This document shows, piece by piece, positions 1 to 6,428 of a stretch of DNA of 15,058 nucleotides (its first letter is position 1; each line of letters begins with the position of its first letter). The notes beneath the pieces are model-generated. The model did not search any database. It saw only the letters and a list, made by a program, of their open reading frames with translations, and was not told where the DNA came from. Where the stretch lies: NCBI GenBank assembly GCA_949295755.1, contig CASFMG010000033.1, positions 1-15,058 on the forward strand, given 5' to 3'. This DNA comes from an uncultured Christensenella sp. GTDB lineage: Bacteria; Bacillota; Clostridia; Christensenellales; UBA1242. The translations under genes were made by a program, and so were the position numbers.

Positions 1-455
1 CAAGCATTAAATACTTTCATTATTTTTTTAAGCAAAATTTTTGTTAATATTTTGCTATGTGTTGCCTTATAAAAATCTTTTTTAAATTGTGAATGAAGTG
101 TTGCAACGCAAGGAATATGGTGCTTTTTTGCATATTTTACACCTATTTTCCCTATCGAAAATGGGGAGTGAATATGCACTATATCTAAATTTGATTGTTT
201 TAGTGCACTCTTAAACTTTTTATCTAAATTTGGAACACCTAAATTGTAGTCATAGTGATAAAATTTTATTTTTTTACTTCTTACAACATTATACTCAAAT
301 TTTCCATTATATTTTTTATCGTTTGGTTTTGGACAAAATACAGTTATGTTGGCAATTTTGTTTAATCTTTTAGCATAGTTGTCTACAACCATTATAACCC
401 CATCTATCATAGGGAAAAATGTATCTATAAATAATCCTATGTTTAATTTATCCAT
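1..455 (-). CDS. Family-4 glycosyltransferase, N-terminal part (runs off the left edge)
   Basis: This is an open minus-strand frame from an ATG at 455 with no stop before the window edge, so only about the first 151 residues are visible. It begins MDKLNIGLFIDTFFPMIDGV and continues through VVDNYAKRL, then HIHSPFSIGKIGVKYAKKH and ATLHSQFKKDFY. This is the N-terminal Rossmann (acceptor-side) domain of GT-B fold, GT4-type glycosyltransferases, the class that includes diacylglycerol glucosyltransferases and capsule enzymes. The glycine-rich start after strand 1 (F-P-x-x-x-G-V) and the H-x-H-S-P motif are typical. The nucleotide-sugar-binding C-terminal domain lies outside the window, so donor and acceptor cannot be named. 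An AGGAAA Shine-Dalgarno lies about 6 nt upstream of the ATG. The upstream gene ends at 468, 12 bp away, so the two are probably co-transcribed. Confidence 0.85.
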   Translation of the reverse strand, partial: MDKLNIGLFIDTFFPMIDGVIMVVDNYAKRLNKIANITVFCPKPNDKKYNGKFEYNVVRSKKIKFYHYDYNLGVPNLDKKFKSALKQSNLDIVHIHSPFSIGKIGVKYAKKHHIPCVATLHSQFKKDFYKATHSKILTKILLKKIMKVFNA

Positions 456-467
456 TAATTTTTCCTG

Positions 468-932
468 TTATAAAGTCTTGTTTAAATTCCAATCATTTTT
501 TATTATCTGTTTATTCGTATTTAAAATGCCATCCTTCATTTGGTTTATTTGCACAATTGCCAAATTTTTATTGGCCGATATTGAGATCGACAAATTTTGA
601 CCTAAAATTTGATGGACGTTTGTACCAAAACAATCAATTACACTTCTTTCCACTGTAATGCCAAATTCTTTTTCAATTTCTTCATATTCAAAATTAGAAT
701 TGTAATACAATTTGCCATTTTGTAAAATTTCAAATGCAAAATTTTCTATCAATAATTTTCTTAAATCTTCTAATTTATTGTCAAATTCTTTTAATTTTTT
801 TTCATATTGCACTTGTTCAATTTTTTTGTTATTTAGCAAATCTTTATATTTTTCTCTCAATAGGTATGTTAAATTAACCACAATTTTTTCAATATAATTA
901 TTTTCAATTAAATTTGTTTTATCTTTAACCAT
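468..932 (-). CDS. Hypothetical 154-aa protein with a coiled-coil N-terminal half
   Basis: I do not recognise this family. The start is supported by a strong AAGGAGAAAG ribosome-binding site about 5 nt before the ATG and by a promoter-like sequence upstream. Residues about 12-65 are highly charged and heptad-like (KYKDLLNNKKIEQVQYEKKL...) and should form a long amphipathic helix or coiled coil. Residues about 75-125 look like a small alpha/beta domain (YEEIEKEFGITVERSVIDCFG). The tail is polar. There is no signal peptide or membrane segment, so it is probably cytoplasmic. It is followed after 12 bp by the glycosyltransferase, suggesting a two-gene operon, but nothing in the protein itself indicates glycan metabolism. 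Base composition matches its neighbours. Confidence 0.75.
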   Translation of the reverse strand: MVKDKTNLIENNYIEKIVVNLTYLLREKYKDLLNNKKIEQVQYEKKLKEFDNKLEDLRKLLIENFAFEILQNGKLYYNSNFEYEEIEKEFGITVERSVIDCFGTNVHQILGQNLSISISANKNLAIVQINQMKDGILNTNKQIIKNDWNLNKTL

Positions 933-970
933 AACTTTCTCCTTTTATAATTTATGAAATTCGCTTATTC

Positions 971-999
971 AGTGTAACATATTATTTAAAAATTTACAA
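971..999 (-). promoter_or_regulatory. Promoter of the 154-aa protein / glycosyltransferase operon
   Basis: Read on the minus strand: TTGTAA (994-999), a 17-bp spacer, then TACACT (971-976), followed by a leader of about 30 nt to the AAGGAG site. The same TACACT -10 occurs in the scfA promoter. The -35 hexamer coincides with the one proposed for the divergent glmS promoter. Confidence 0.55.
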
Positions 1000-1023
1000 G
1001 TAATTATTATTTTTATATATACT
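994..1023 (+). promoter_or_regulatory. Probable glmS promoter, divergent and overlapping
   Basis: TTACAA (994-999), an 18-bp spacer, then TATACT (1018-1023). Transcription would start near 1030, leaving a leader of about 100 nt before glmS. The leader holds a short perfect hairpin, TTACGAA (1066-1072) with TTCGTAA (1087-1093). An alternative 7-bp pairing of 1042-1048 with 1086-1092 uses the same downstream arm. The spacing is slightly long, so the call is moderate. Confidence 0.45.
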
Positions 1024-1131
1024 GTTTTTGTGTCTTTATTATACGAATTTTCATATTATTATATGTTACGAAAAAAAGCACGCGTATTCGTAATTAAAGG
1101 TTATAACCATTTTCACATTCAAGGAGTAATT

Positions 1132-2925
1132 ATGTGTGGCATAATTGGTTACATAGGCACAAATGAAAACACAGAAGAAATAATCATAAACAATTTAAAA
1201 AAATTAGAGTATCGTGGTTATGATTCTTCTGGAATTTGTCTTTTTGACAATGACAAATTTTATGTACATAAAAGTTTGGGCGAGATAAAAAATTTAAATA
1301 AAAACCTAAACTACGAGATAAAATCTCATTGTGGAATAGCACATACCAGATGGGCAACTCACGGAAAAGTTAGCATAAATAACACTCATCCACATTTAAG
1401 TTTTGATAAAGAATGGTGCATTGTGCACAATGGTATAATTGAAAACCACCTTGATTTAAAAAATGAACTACTTGAAAAAAACATAAAGTTATACGGTGAT
1501 ACGGATACCGAAGTTGTTCCAAATATACTGTCAATTCAAAAAGGAACAATTTTACAAGCAATTACAAAAACAATAAAAAAACTTGATGGCAGTTTTGCTT
1601 TTTGCATTTTAAACAAAAAATCAAAAGATACTTTATTTTTAGCAAGAAAAAACAGTCCTCTTTATGTTGCCAAAAACAAGGATGAAGTTTTAGCATCAAG
1701 CGACCCTGTTTGTTTTGGCGAAAAGTTTGAATACTATTATTCAATGCCAGAAAAAACTATATGCGTTGCAAAAAAAGACGAATTAACATTCTATGATTTT
1801 GAATTAAATATAATAAAAGTTAAAAAAACAAAAGTATCTGTTTTTGAAAAATCTGCAACAAAAGGCAATTACAACTATTTTGCTGAAAAGGAAATTGATG
1901 AAATTCCATATGTTATAAACAACATAATAAAGTCGTATAGTGCAACTAATTATTTTAAAAAAATAGATTGCAATTTTTTGCAAAGTGTAAACAATATAAA
2001 ACTAATAGGATGTGGAACGGCATATCACGCTTGCCTTATGGGTGCAAAGTACATACAAGAAAAAACAAACATAGAGTGTTCGGCATATATAGCAAGTGAA
2101 TTTAGATATTCCAATCCACATATTGATAAAAACACGATTTGTATTTTTTGCAGTCAAAGTGGCGAAACTGCTGATACACTTTTATGCTTACAACTTGCAA
2201 AACAGAAAAAAGCAAAAATAATTTCTCTTGTAAATGTTCCATATTCATCTATTGCAAAACAATCAAATATACTTTTGCCATTATGCGCTGGAATGGAAAT
2301 AGCAGTTATATCGACAAAAGCCTATAATGCAATGCTTTTTGTTTTTTATATGCTAAGTTTACATATGCAAAGTGTGTTAAAACAAAAAAAGATAAAAGTT
2401 ACTAAAAAACTAAAGCGACTATCAAAAGCAAATTTCTTTTTTAATGCAAACTACATAGACGATATATCAAATATAATCCTAAAAAGCGAAAAAGTTTTCT
2501 TTATTGGAAAGGGAGAAGATTATATATCGGCACTGGAAGCAGGACTAAAACTAAAAGAAATAACTTATATAAACTGCGTAAGTTTGCCATCGGGCGAACT
2601 AAAACACGGCACACTTTCTCTTGTTGACAATAAAAGTATTGTTTTTGTTATTGCAACAAAAAAAGAACTTCTATCAAAAAATCTTGCAAGTGCAAGTGAA
2701 ATTAAATCTCGTGGTGGAAACATCATTTTGGTTACAAATTTATCCATTGACGAAACTAGTTTAAAAGATATAGATTTTGTATACTACTTTGACAAAACTG
2801 TTGAAGAATGTAGCAGTATGCTATGTATTGTTCCTTTTCAACTGCTCGCAGTTAAAACTTGTTTAAAACTTGGGTACAGTCCAGACAAACCACGAAATTT
2901 AGCAAAAAGTGTTACTGTTGAATAA
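1132..2925 (+). CDS. glmS: Glutamine--fructose-6-phosphate aminotransferase (isomerizing)
   Basis: GlmS makes glucosamine-6-phosphate from fructose-6-phosphate and glutamine in the cytosol, the entry step to UDP-GlcNAc, peptidoglycan and teichoic acids. The 597-aa protein has the family's full length. The N-terminal class-II glutamine amidotransferase domain starts MCGIIGYIG, with Cys as the mature N-terminal nucleophile, followed by YRGYDSSG, HTRWATHG, NGIIENH and GDTDTE. Two SIS isomerase domains follow: CGTAYHACLMGAKY, SQSGETADT and the STKAY motif in the first; GKGEDYISALEAGLKLKEI and LPSGELKHG in the second. It ends with the diagnostic DKPRNLAKSVTVE. The start at 1132 is chosen over an in-frame GTG at 1030 because the Cys must follow Met1 and AAGGAG lies 5 nt upstream. 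No glmS ribozyme was recognised in the short leader. A strong terminator follows. Confidence 0.97.
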   Translation: MCGIIGYIGTNENTEEIIINNLKKLEYRGYDSSGICLFDNDKFYVHKSLGEIKNLNKNLNYEIKSHCGIAHTRWATHGKVSINNTHPHLSFDKEWCIVHNGIIENHLDLKNELLEKNIKLYGDTDTEVVPNILSIQKGTILQAITKTIKKLDGSFAFCILNKKSKDTLFLARKNSPLYVAKNKDEVLASSDPVCFGEKFEYYYSMPEKTICVAKKDELTFYDFELNIIKVKKTKVSVFEKSATKGNYNYFAEKEIDEIPYVINNIIKSYSATNYFKKIDCNFLQSVNNIKLIGCGTAYHACLMGAKYIQEKTNIECSAYIASEFRYSNPHIDKNTICIFCSQSGETADTLLCLQLAKQKKAKIISLVNVPYSSIAKQSNILLPLCAGMEIAVISTKAYNAMLFVFYMLSLHMQSVLKQKKIKVTKKLKRLSKANFFFNANYIDDISNIILKSEKVFFIGKGEDYISALEAGLKLKEITYINCVSLPSGELKHGTLSLVDNKSIVFVIATKKELLSKNLASASEIKSRGGNIILVTNLSIDETSLKDIDFVYYFDKTVEECSSMLCIVPFQLLAVKTCLKLGYSPDKPRNLAKSVTVE

Positions 2926-2937
2926 ATTTCCCTTTAT

Positions 2938-2968
2938 AAATGCAGAGTATAAAACTCTGCATTTTTTT
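2938..2968 (+). terminator. Rho-independent terminator of glmS
   Basis: A perfect 11-bp stem, AAATGCAGAGT (2938-2948) with ACTCTGCATTT (2954-2964), a 5-nt loop, then a T-run to 2968. It lies 13 bp after the glmS stop codon. Confidence 0.9.
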
Positions 2969-2971
2969 GTT

Positions 2972-2998
2972 TTGTTTTTTTTTGTGATTTGATATAAT
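2972..2998 (+). promoter_or_regulatory. Extended -10 promoter placing the start codon at the transcription start
   Basis: TGATATAAT (2990-2998) is a perfect extended -10 (TGN-TATAAT). A weak -35, TTGTTT (2972-2977), lies in the T-rich tract. Only 6 nt separate the -10 from the ATG at 3005. Transcription normally starts about 7 nt after the -10, so the A of the ATG would be at or next to +1. There is no Shine-Dalgarno. This predicts a leaderless or near-leaderless mRNA. Confidence 0.6.
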
Positions 2999-3004
2999 TT
3001 TTTT

Positions 3005-4405
3005 ATGAGATTATACAAACAATTAAAAAAATATTCAAAAAAACACATAACGGCAATGCATATGCCAGGACACAAAAGACACAATTTTATAAAAAACAGC
3101 CTTCCATATGAAATAGATATAACCGAAATAGAAGGCTTTGATAATTTACATAGTGCAAAAACGATTTTAAAAGAGTGCTCACTAAAAGCAACAAAATTAT
3201 ATAAAACTGTTCAATCTTTTTATTTGATAAATGGAAGCACTTGTGGAATACTTTCTGCAATAAAATATTGTTGTGATATTGGCGACAAAATAATAATTGC
3301 AAAAAATTGTCATAAGTCGGTTTTTAATGCTGTGGAACTTTTAAATTTAAAGCACATATATATAAATTCCAAATTTGATAAAGAAACTTCTTTATTTTGC
3401 GATATTTCGCCAAATGACATACAAAAATGTTTAGAAAACAACAAAGATGCAAAATGCGTTTTAATCACTTCCCCAACATATGAAGGTGTCATATCCAATA
3501 TAAAAGAAATAGCAAAAATTGTGCACAAGTTTAACATTCCACTAATAGTTGATGAAGCTCACGGGGCACACTTATTTCTTGAAAACAAATCGGCAATTAA
3601 CTTTGGTGCTGATATTGTGATAAACAGTTTACACAAAACTCTTCCTTCTCTTACACAAACTGCCCTTATTCACATCTGCTCAAAAAAAATTGATTTAATA
3701 AAAATGCAAAAAATTTTAGCGACTTTTCAAAGTTCAAGTCCGTCGTATATTCTTATGTCATCTATTGATGAATGTGTAACTTTTTTAAGAAAAAATGGTA
3801 TAAAATATTATGCAAAATTACAAAACAATTTAAACTTATTTAAAACAAAAGTACAAAAACTAAAACATTTATATATTTTAGGTTATAATTGTAGCACACC
3901 ATTTTATGATTTTGATAAAACTAAAATTGTGATTTTTACAACCAACACTAATATTAGTGGCGAAACTCTTATGCAAAAATTAAGAGAAAATAAAATAGAA
4001 TTAGAAATGTGTTATACAAATTATGCACTCGCAATGTCTACTATTTTTGACACAAAAAGAGATTTATCGCGTTTAGCAAATGTGCTTTTAAAAATAGATA
4101 AAACATTAACACACTCTCAAACTGATAATTTTGTTAAAAATTTGGACAGTATAAACAAATTGACAATTCACGATGCTAATATTTATCAAGGCGAAGATAT
4201 AAATTTTAATGACAGCATAAACAAAATTTGCAAAGAGTTTGTCTATGTTTATCCACCCGGTATTCCAATTTTGGTACCCGGACAAATAATTACAAAAGAA
4301 ATTTATGAATATATTTTAGCACTTAACAAAACCAATTTAAATCTTGTAAGTGATTGTAATAAACTTCCCCAATTTATTAAAATTTGCAAAAAACTTGACA
4401 AATAA
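3005..4405 (+). CDS. Orn/Lys/Arg decarboxylase family PLP enzyme (YaaO/SpeA-like)
   Basis: This is a fold-type I, PLP-dependent basic amino-acid decarboxylase of 466 aa, the short Gram-positive form. It would remove the carboxyl group of arginine, lysine or ornithine to give agmatine, cadaverine or putrescine; the sequence alone does not settle which. Conserved features are LYKQLKKYSKKHITAMHMPGHKR at the N-terminus, NGSTCGILSAI (76-86), IAKNCHKSV (98-106), IVDEAHGAHLF (181-191, Asp183 for the pyridine nitrogen and His186 stacking) and SLHKTLPSLTQTA (208-220, Lys211 the probable Schiff-base lysine). The C-terminal substrate-binding domain has YPPGIPILVPGQIITKE. The start is fixed by homology, since the LYxxL...HMPGHKR block belongs at the N-terminus, although no ribosome-binding site precedes it. 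The stop overlaps the upstream part of the scfA promoter region. Confidence 0.92.
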   Translation: MRLYKQLKKYSKKHITAMHMPGHKRHNFIKNSLPYEIDITEIEGFDNLHSAKTILKECSLKATKLYKTVQSFYLINGSTCGILSAIKYCCDIGDKIIIAKNCHKSVFNAVELLNLKHIYINSKFDKETSLFCDISPNDIQKCLENNKDAKCVLITSPTYEGVISNIKEIAKIVHKFNIPLIVDEAHGAHLFLENKSAINFGADIVINSLHKTLPSLTQTALIHICSKKIDLIKMQKILATFQSSSPSYILMSSIDECVTFLRKNGIKYYAKLQNNLNLFKTKVQKLKHLYILGYNCSTPFYDFDKTKIVIFTTNTNISGETLMQKLRENKIELEMCYTNYALAMSTIFDTKRDLSRLANVLLKIDKTLTHSQTDNFVKNLDSINKLTIHDANIYQGEDINFNDSINKICKEFVYVYPPGIPILVPGQIITKEIYEYILALNKTNLNLVSDCNKLPQFIKICKKLDK

Positions 4406-4423
4406 ACACAAAATTTATACACT
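4395..4423 (+). promoter_or_regulatory. Promoter of scfA
   Basis: A consensus TTGACA (4395-4400) inside the last codons of the decarboxylase, a 17-bp spacer, then TACACT (4418-4423). The predicted start near 4430 gives a short leader with AAGGAG at 4436-4441, 6 nt before the scfA ATG. The near-ideal -35 and Shine-Dalgarno predict high expression of the small peptide. Confidence 0.65.
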
Positions 4424-4447
4424 ATAAAAGTATATAAGGAGATTATT

Positions 4448-4597
4448 ATGAAAAGAATACAAACATTAAACACAAGAAAATTAGTTGACCAAGATCTTTC
4501 AACTTGCGGTTGTGGAGAATGTCAAACATCTTGCCAATCTGCTTGCAAAACATCGTGTGGTGTTGCAAACCAAAAATGTGAAAATTGTGCAGACTAA
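4448..4597 (+). CDS. scfA: SCIFF ranthipeptide precursor, eight-cysteine variant
   Basis: This 49-aa precursor peptide is of the SCIFF (six cysteines in forty-five) family, a RiPP nearly universal in Clostridia whose biological role is unresolved. The leader MKRIQTLNTRKL resembles the family leader, and the core contains CGECQTSCQSACKTSC followed by VANQKC, which is diagnostic. Cysteines are at 20, 22, 25, 29, 33, 37, 44 and 47, so there are eight. The additional ones appear to be Cys20, before the canonical first Cys, and Cys47 near the end. The residue directly after the CKTSC motif is Gly38, where I recall Thr in characterised members. The maturase gene lies 101 bp downstream on the same strand. 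The ORF is short but has an ideal Shine-Dalgarno and promoter. Confidence 0.95.
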   Translation: MKRIQTLNTRKLVDQDLSTCGCGECQTSCQSACKTSCGVANQKCENCAD

Positions 4598-4618
4598 TTA
4601 AGGCACACAAAAAAAATT

Positions 4619-4648
4619 ATGCCGAAAATTTATCTTTTCGGCATTTTT
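4619..4648 (+). terminator. Terminator/attenuator between scfA and scfB
   Basis: A perfect 10-bp stem, ATGCCGAAAA (4619-4628) with TTTTCGGCAT (4635-4644), a 6-nt loop and five T residues. It sits between precursor and maturase. Partial readthrough would give much more peptide than enzyme mRNA. I see no convincing separate promoter for scfB in 4649-4698. Confidence 0.85.
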
Positions 4649-4698
4649 AATGTAACACCATATTTTGGCAATTTTATTTTAATTACTATGGAGAAAAA

Positions 4699-6075
4699 AT
4701 GATACATCAATATAAGTTAAACGGATACAATATCGTAATAGATGTTTTTAGTGGAAGCGTACATTCTGTTGATGACCTTGCTTACGATATAATATCACTT
4801 TATGAAAACACACCAAAAGAACAAATAAAAGCAAAAATGCTTGAAAAATACAAAGATGATAAAACAATAACAAGTCAAGAAATTGATGATGTTTTTAGTG
4901 ATATAGAAGAACTTAGAAAAAATAAACAACTCTTCACATCTGACACTTTTGAAGGTAAAGCTTTTGATTTTAAAAATAGAAACACAGTTATAAAAGCACT
5001 CTGTTTGCACGTTGCTCACACTTGCAACCTTAATTGTGAATACTGCTTTGCAAGTCAAGGCAAATATCACGGCGAACGTGCAATTATGAGTTTTGAAGTT
5101 GGAAAGCGAGCCATTGATTTTTTAATTGAACACAGCGGAACAAGACACAATTTGGAAGTTGATTTTTTTGGTGGTGAACCACTGCTAAATTTTGATGTTG
5201 TTAAAAAAATTGTTGCATACGCACGAAGTATTGAAAAAGAAAAGGGCAAAAATTTTAGATTTACACTAACCACAAACGGAATAAGTATAAATGACGATGT
5301 TATAGATTTTGCAAACAAAGAAATGCACAATGTTGTTTTAAGTCTGGACGGAAGAAAAGAAATTCACGACAATTTAAGAAAAACAATTTCTGGTAAAGGT
5401 TCGTATGACATTATTGTTCCAAAATTTTTAGACTTTGTTAAAAAGCGTGGCAATAAAAATTATTATGTTCGTGGAACATTTACTCACAACAACACCGATT
5501 TTACAAAAGATATTTTTCATATGGCAGACCTTGGGTTTAGCGAACTTAGTATGGAACCTGTTGTATGCAGTCCAAAAGATCCATATGCCCTAACTGAGGA
5601 AGACTTGCCAATTTTGTATGAACAGTACGAAATTTTAGCAAAAGAAATGCTAAAACGAGAAAAAGAAGGCAGACCTTTTACATTTTATCACTATATGCTC
5701 GATTTAAAAAATGGACCTTGTATCTATAAAAGAATAAGTGGTTGTGGAAGTGGTACAGAGTATATGGCAGTTACACCTTGGGGCGAACTTTTTCCTTGTC
5801 ATCAATTTGTTGGCGACAGCAAATATAGTCTGGGTAACATATACGACGGCATAACAAATTTGGATATGGTAAACAAATTTAAAAATTGCAATGCATATGC
5901 AAGAAAGGATTGTGCTTCGTGTTGGGCAAAATTATATTGTAGTGGTGGTTGTGCTGCAAATGCTTATCACTCAACCGGAGATATTGCCGGCGTTTACGAT
6001 TATGGTTGCAAACTTTTTAAGAAAAGAATTGAATGTGCAATAATGATGCAGGTCGCAAAAGAAAATAAGAAATAA
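4699..6075 (+). CDS. scfB: Radical SAM thioether cross-link-forming SCIFF maturase
   Basis: This is a 458-aa radical SAM/SPASM enzyme that installs a thioether cross-link from a Cys of the SCIFF peptide to another residue. An N-terminal peptide-recognition (RRE-like) region spans about residues 1-90. The radical SAM core follows, with CNLNCEYC (Cys109, Cys113, Cys116 for the SAM-binding [4Fe-4S] cluster), FFGGEPLLN (156-164) and TLTTNG. The C-terminal SPASM domain supplies auxiliary-cluster cysteines, probably among Cys341, 349, 367, 405, 408, 414, 418 and 437 (GCGSGTEYMAVTPWGELFPC, CASCWAKLYCSGGC). The length matches the family. The GGAG Shine-Dalgarno at 4690-4693 fits the start at 4699. 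The scfA gene immediately upstream fixes the pairing. The stop is followed within 11 bp by the split terminator carrying repeat copy A. Confidence 0.95.
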   Translation: MIHQYKLNGYNIVIDVFSGSVHSVDDLAYDIISLYENTPKEQIKAKMLEKYKDDKTITSQEIDDVFSDIEELRKNKQLFTSDTFEGKAFDFKNRNTVIKALCLHVAHTCNLNCEYCFASQGKYHGERAIMSFEVGKRAIDFLIEHSGTRHNLEVDFFGGEPLLNFDVVKKIVAYARSIEKEKGKNFRFTLTTNGISINDDVIDFANKEMHNVVLSLDGRKEIHDNLRKTISGKGSYDIIVPKFLDFVKKRGNKNYYVRGTFTHNNTDFTKDIFHMADLGFSELSMEPVVCSPKDPYALTEEDLPILYEQYEILAKEMLKREKEGRPFTFYHYMLDLKNGPCIYKRISGCGSGTEYMAVTPWGELFPCHQFVGDSKYSLGNIYDGITNLDMVNKFKNCNAYARKDCASCWAKLYCSGGCAANAYHSTGDIAGVYDYGCKLFKKRIECAIMMQVAKENKK

Positions 6076-6080
6076 TAAAC

Positions 6081-6105
6081 AAAAAAGATAACACAAATGT
6101 TATCT
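6081..6105 (-). terminator. Left copy of duplicated terminator stem (active on the minus strand)
   Basis: AGATAACACAAATGTTATCT (6086-6105) is an 8-bp perfect stem with a 4-nt loop. On the minus strand it is followed by a U-run (the A-run at 6081-6085 on plus), so it would terminate leftward transcription from the spoIIE side. On the plus strand this copy has lost its U-tract because the repeat begins at 6106. Confidence 0.75.
6086..6105. repeat. Left flanking direct repeat of copy A (20 bp)
   Basis: AGATAACACAAATGTTATCT, identical to 6277-6296. The flanking bases outside the matching 20 bp differ, which defines the duplication precisely. Confidence 0.9.
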
Positions 6106-6276
6106 CAGCGTGTAGACAAATAAATCAGACTGCCGAAAAACAAGTGAGGCGAGGCTCGCAAAATGCCCAAAAGCAGGAGTTTAGTTACCTAAATGACTGT
6201 TTTTGGGCGTTTTGCAGTAAACAAAGCAAGAAAAATTTTGCAAAATTTTTCGGTCATGCAGTTTTTCGACAGTCTG
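6106..6276 (+). mobile_element. Non-autonomous terminator-targeting repeat, copy A (171 bp)
   Basis: It begins CAGCGTGTAGACAAATAAA and ends CGACAGTCTG. Near the ends is an imperfect 17-bp inverted repeat: TCAGACTGCCGAAAAAC (6125-6141) against GTTTTTCGACAGTCTGA (6261-6277), 16 of 17 pairing. The left inverted repeat is offset 19 bp from the left boundary and the right one abuts the boundary. Inside is a long snap-back stem, 6158-6172 with 6201-6215 (15 positions, one a possible G-U pair), and a perfect 22-bp palindrome at 6230-6251. The 93-bp left and 67-bp right blocks match copy B with about 9 differences in 160. It encodes no credible protein; the only frames are short and cross its boundaries. 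It is flanked by a 20-bp duplication of the terminator stem-loop. No transposase is present, so it would have to be mobilised in trans. Confidence 0.8.
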
Positions 6277-6302
6277 AGATAACACAAATGTTATCTTTTT
6301 TT
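6277..6302 (+). terminator. Right copy of duplicated terminator stem (scfB terminator)
   Basis: AGATAACACAAATGTTATCT (6277-6296) followed by a T-run to 6302. This is the copy with a plus-strand U-tract, so scfB transcription should run through the repeat and stop here. It also ends within 1 bp of the stop codon of the small minus-strand ORF. Confidence 0.8.
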
Positions 6303-6390
6303 ATGGGTTTAAACATATTAAAATAAAGGTTGTTAGCATAATTGCAAAACATATAAATGTTATAATTAAAGTGTATATTAGTTTTTTCAT
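6301..6390 (-). CDS. Possible 29-aa single-pass membrane peptide
   Basis: This is an ATG-to-TAA minus-strand ORF between spoIIE and the shared terminator. The peptide starts MKKLIYTLIITFICFAIML and ends CLNP: two lysines followed by about 24 hydrophobic residues, the form of a small membrane protein with a cytoplasmic N-terminus. A promoter-like TTGACA / TATAAT pair lies directly upstream, and the minus-strand terminator follows the stop after the repeat. There is no Shine-Dalgarno; the -10 ends 8 nt before the ATG, so translation would have to be near-leaderless. Length alone cannot exclude a chance ORF in AT-rich DNA, where hydrophobic codons are common. Confidence 0.4.
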   Translation of the reverse strand: MKKLIYTLIITFICFAIMLTTFILICLNP

Positions 6391-6398
6391 AGAAATAG

Positions 6399-6425
6399 AT
6401 TATATATTAAACTTTTTTTTGTCAA
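6399..6425 (-). promoter_or_regulatory. Promoter-like sequence just after spoIIE, facing the small ORF
   Basis: On the minus strand: TTGACA (6420-6425, starting 3 nt after the spoIIE stop) and TATAAT (6399-6404), with a short 15-bp spacer. Both hexamers are perfect but the spacing is suboptimal, so activity is uncertain. Confidence 0.4.
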
Positions 6426-6428
6426 TTA

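Noticed and set aside
1030..1131. In-frame GTG extension of glmS by 34 residues
   Set aside because: The catalytic Cys must be residue 1 after Met removal, and AAGGAG sits 5 nt before the ATG at 1132; the extension has no Shine-Dalgarno and covers the probable leader.
1024..1131. glmS ribozyme/riboswitch
   Set aside because: The leader is about 100 nt and I could not see the conserved ribozyme core; without a covariance search I do not call it.
6086..6296. CRISPR array or integron attC site from the repeated hairpins
   Set aside because: There are only two repeats per locus, different at the two loci, without regular spacers or integron core-site motifs.
6144..6326. 60-aa plus-strand ORF (MRRGSQNAQKQEFSY...) and shorter frames such as ATG at 6194
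   Set aside because: They lie inside repeat copy A and read through its boundary and the terminator stem into unrelated DNA. Copy B breaks the frames, and no convincing ribosome-binding site precedes them.
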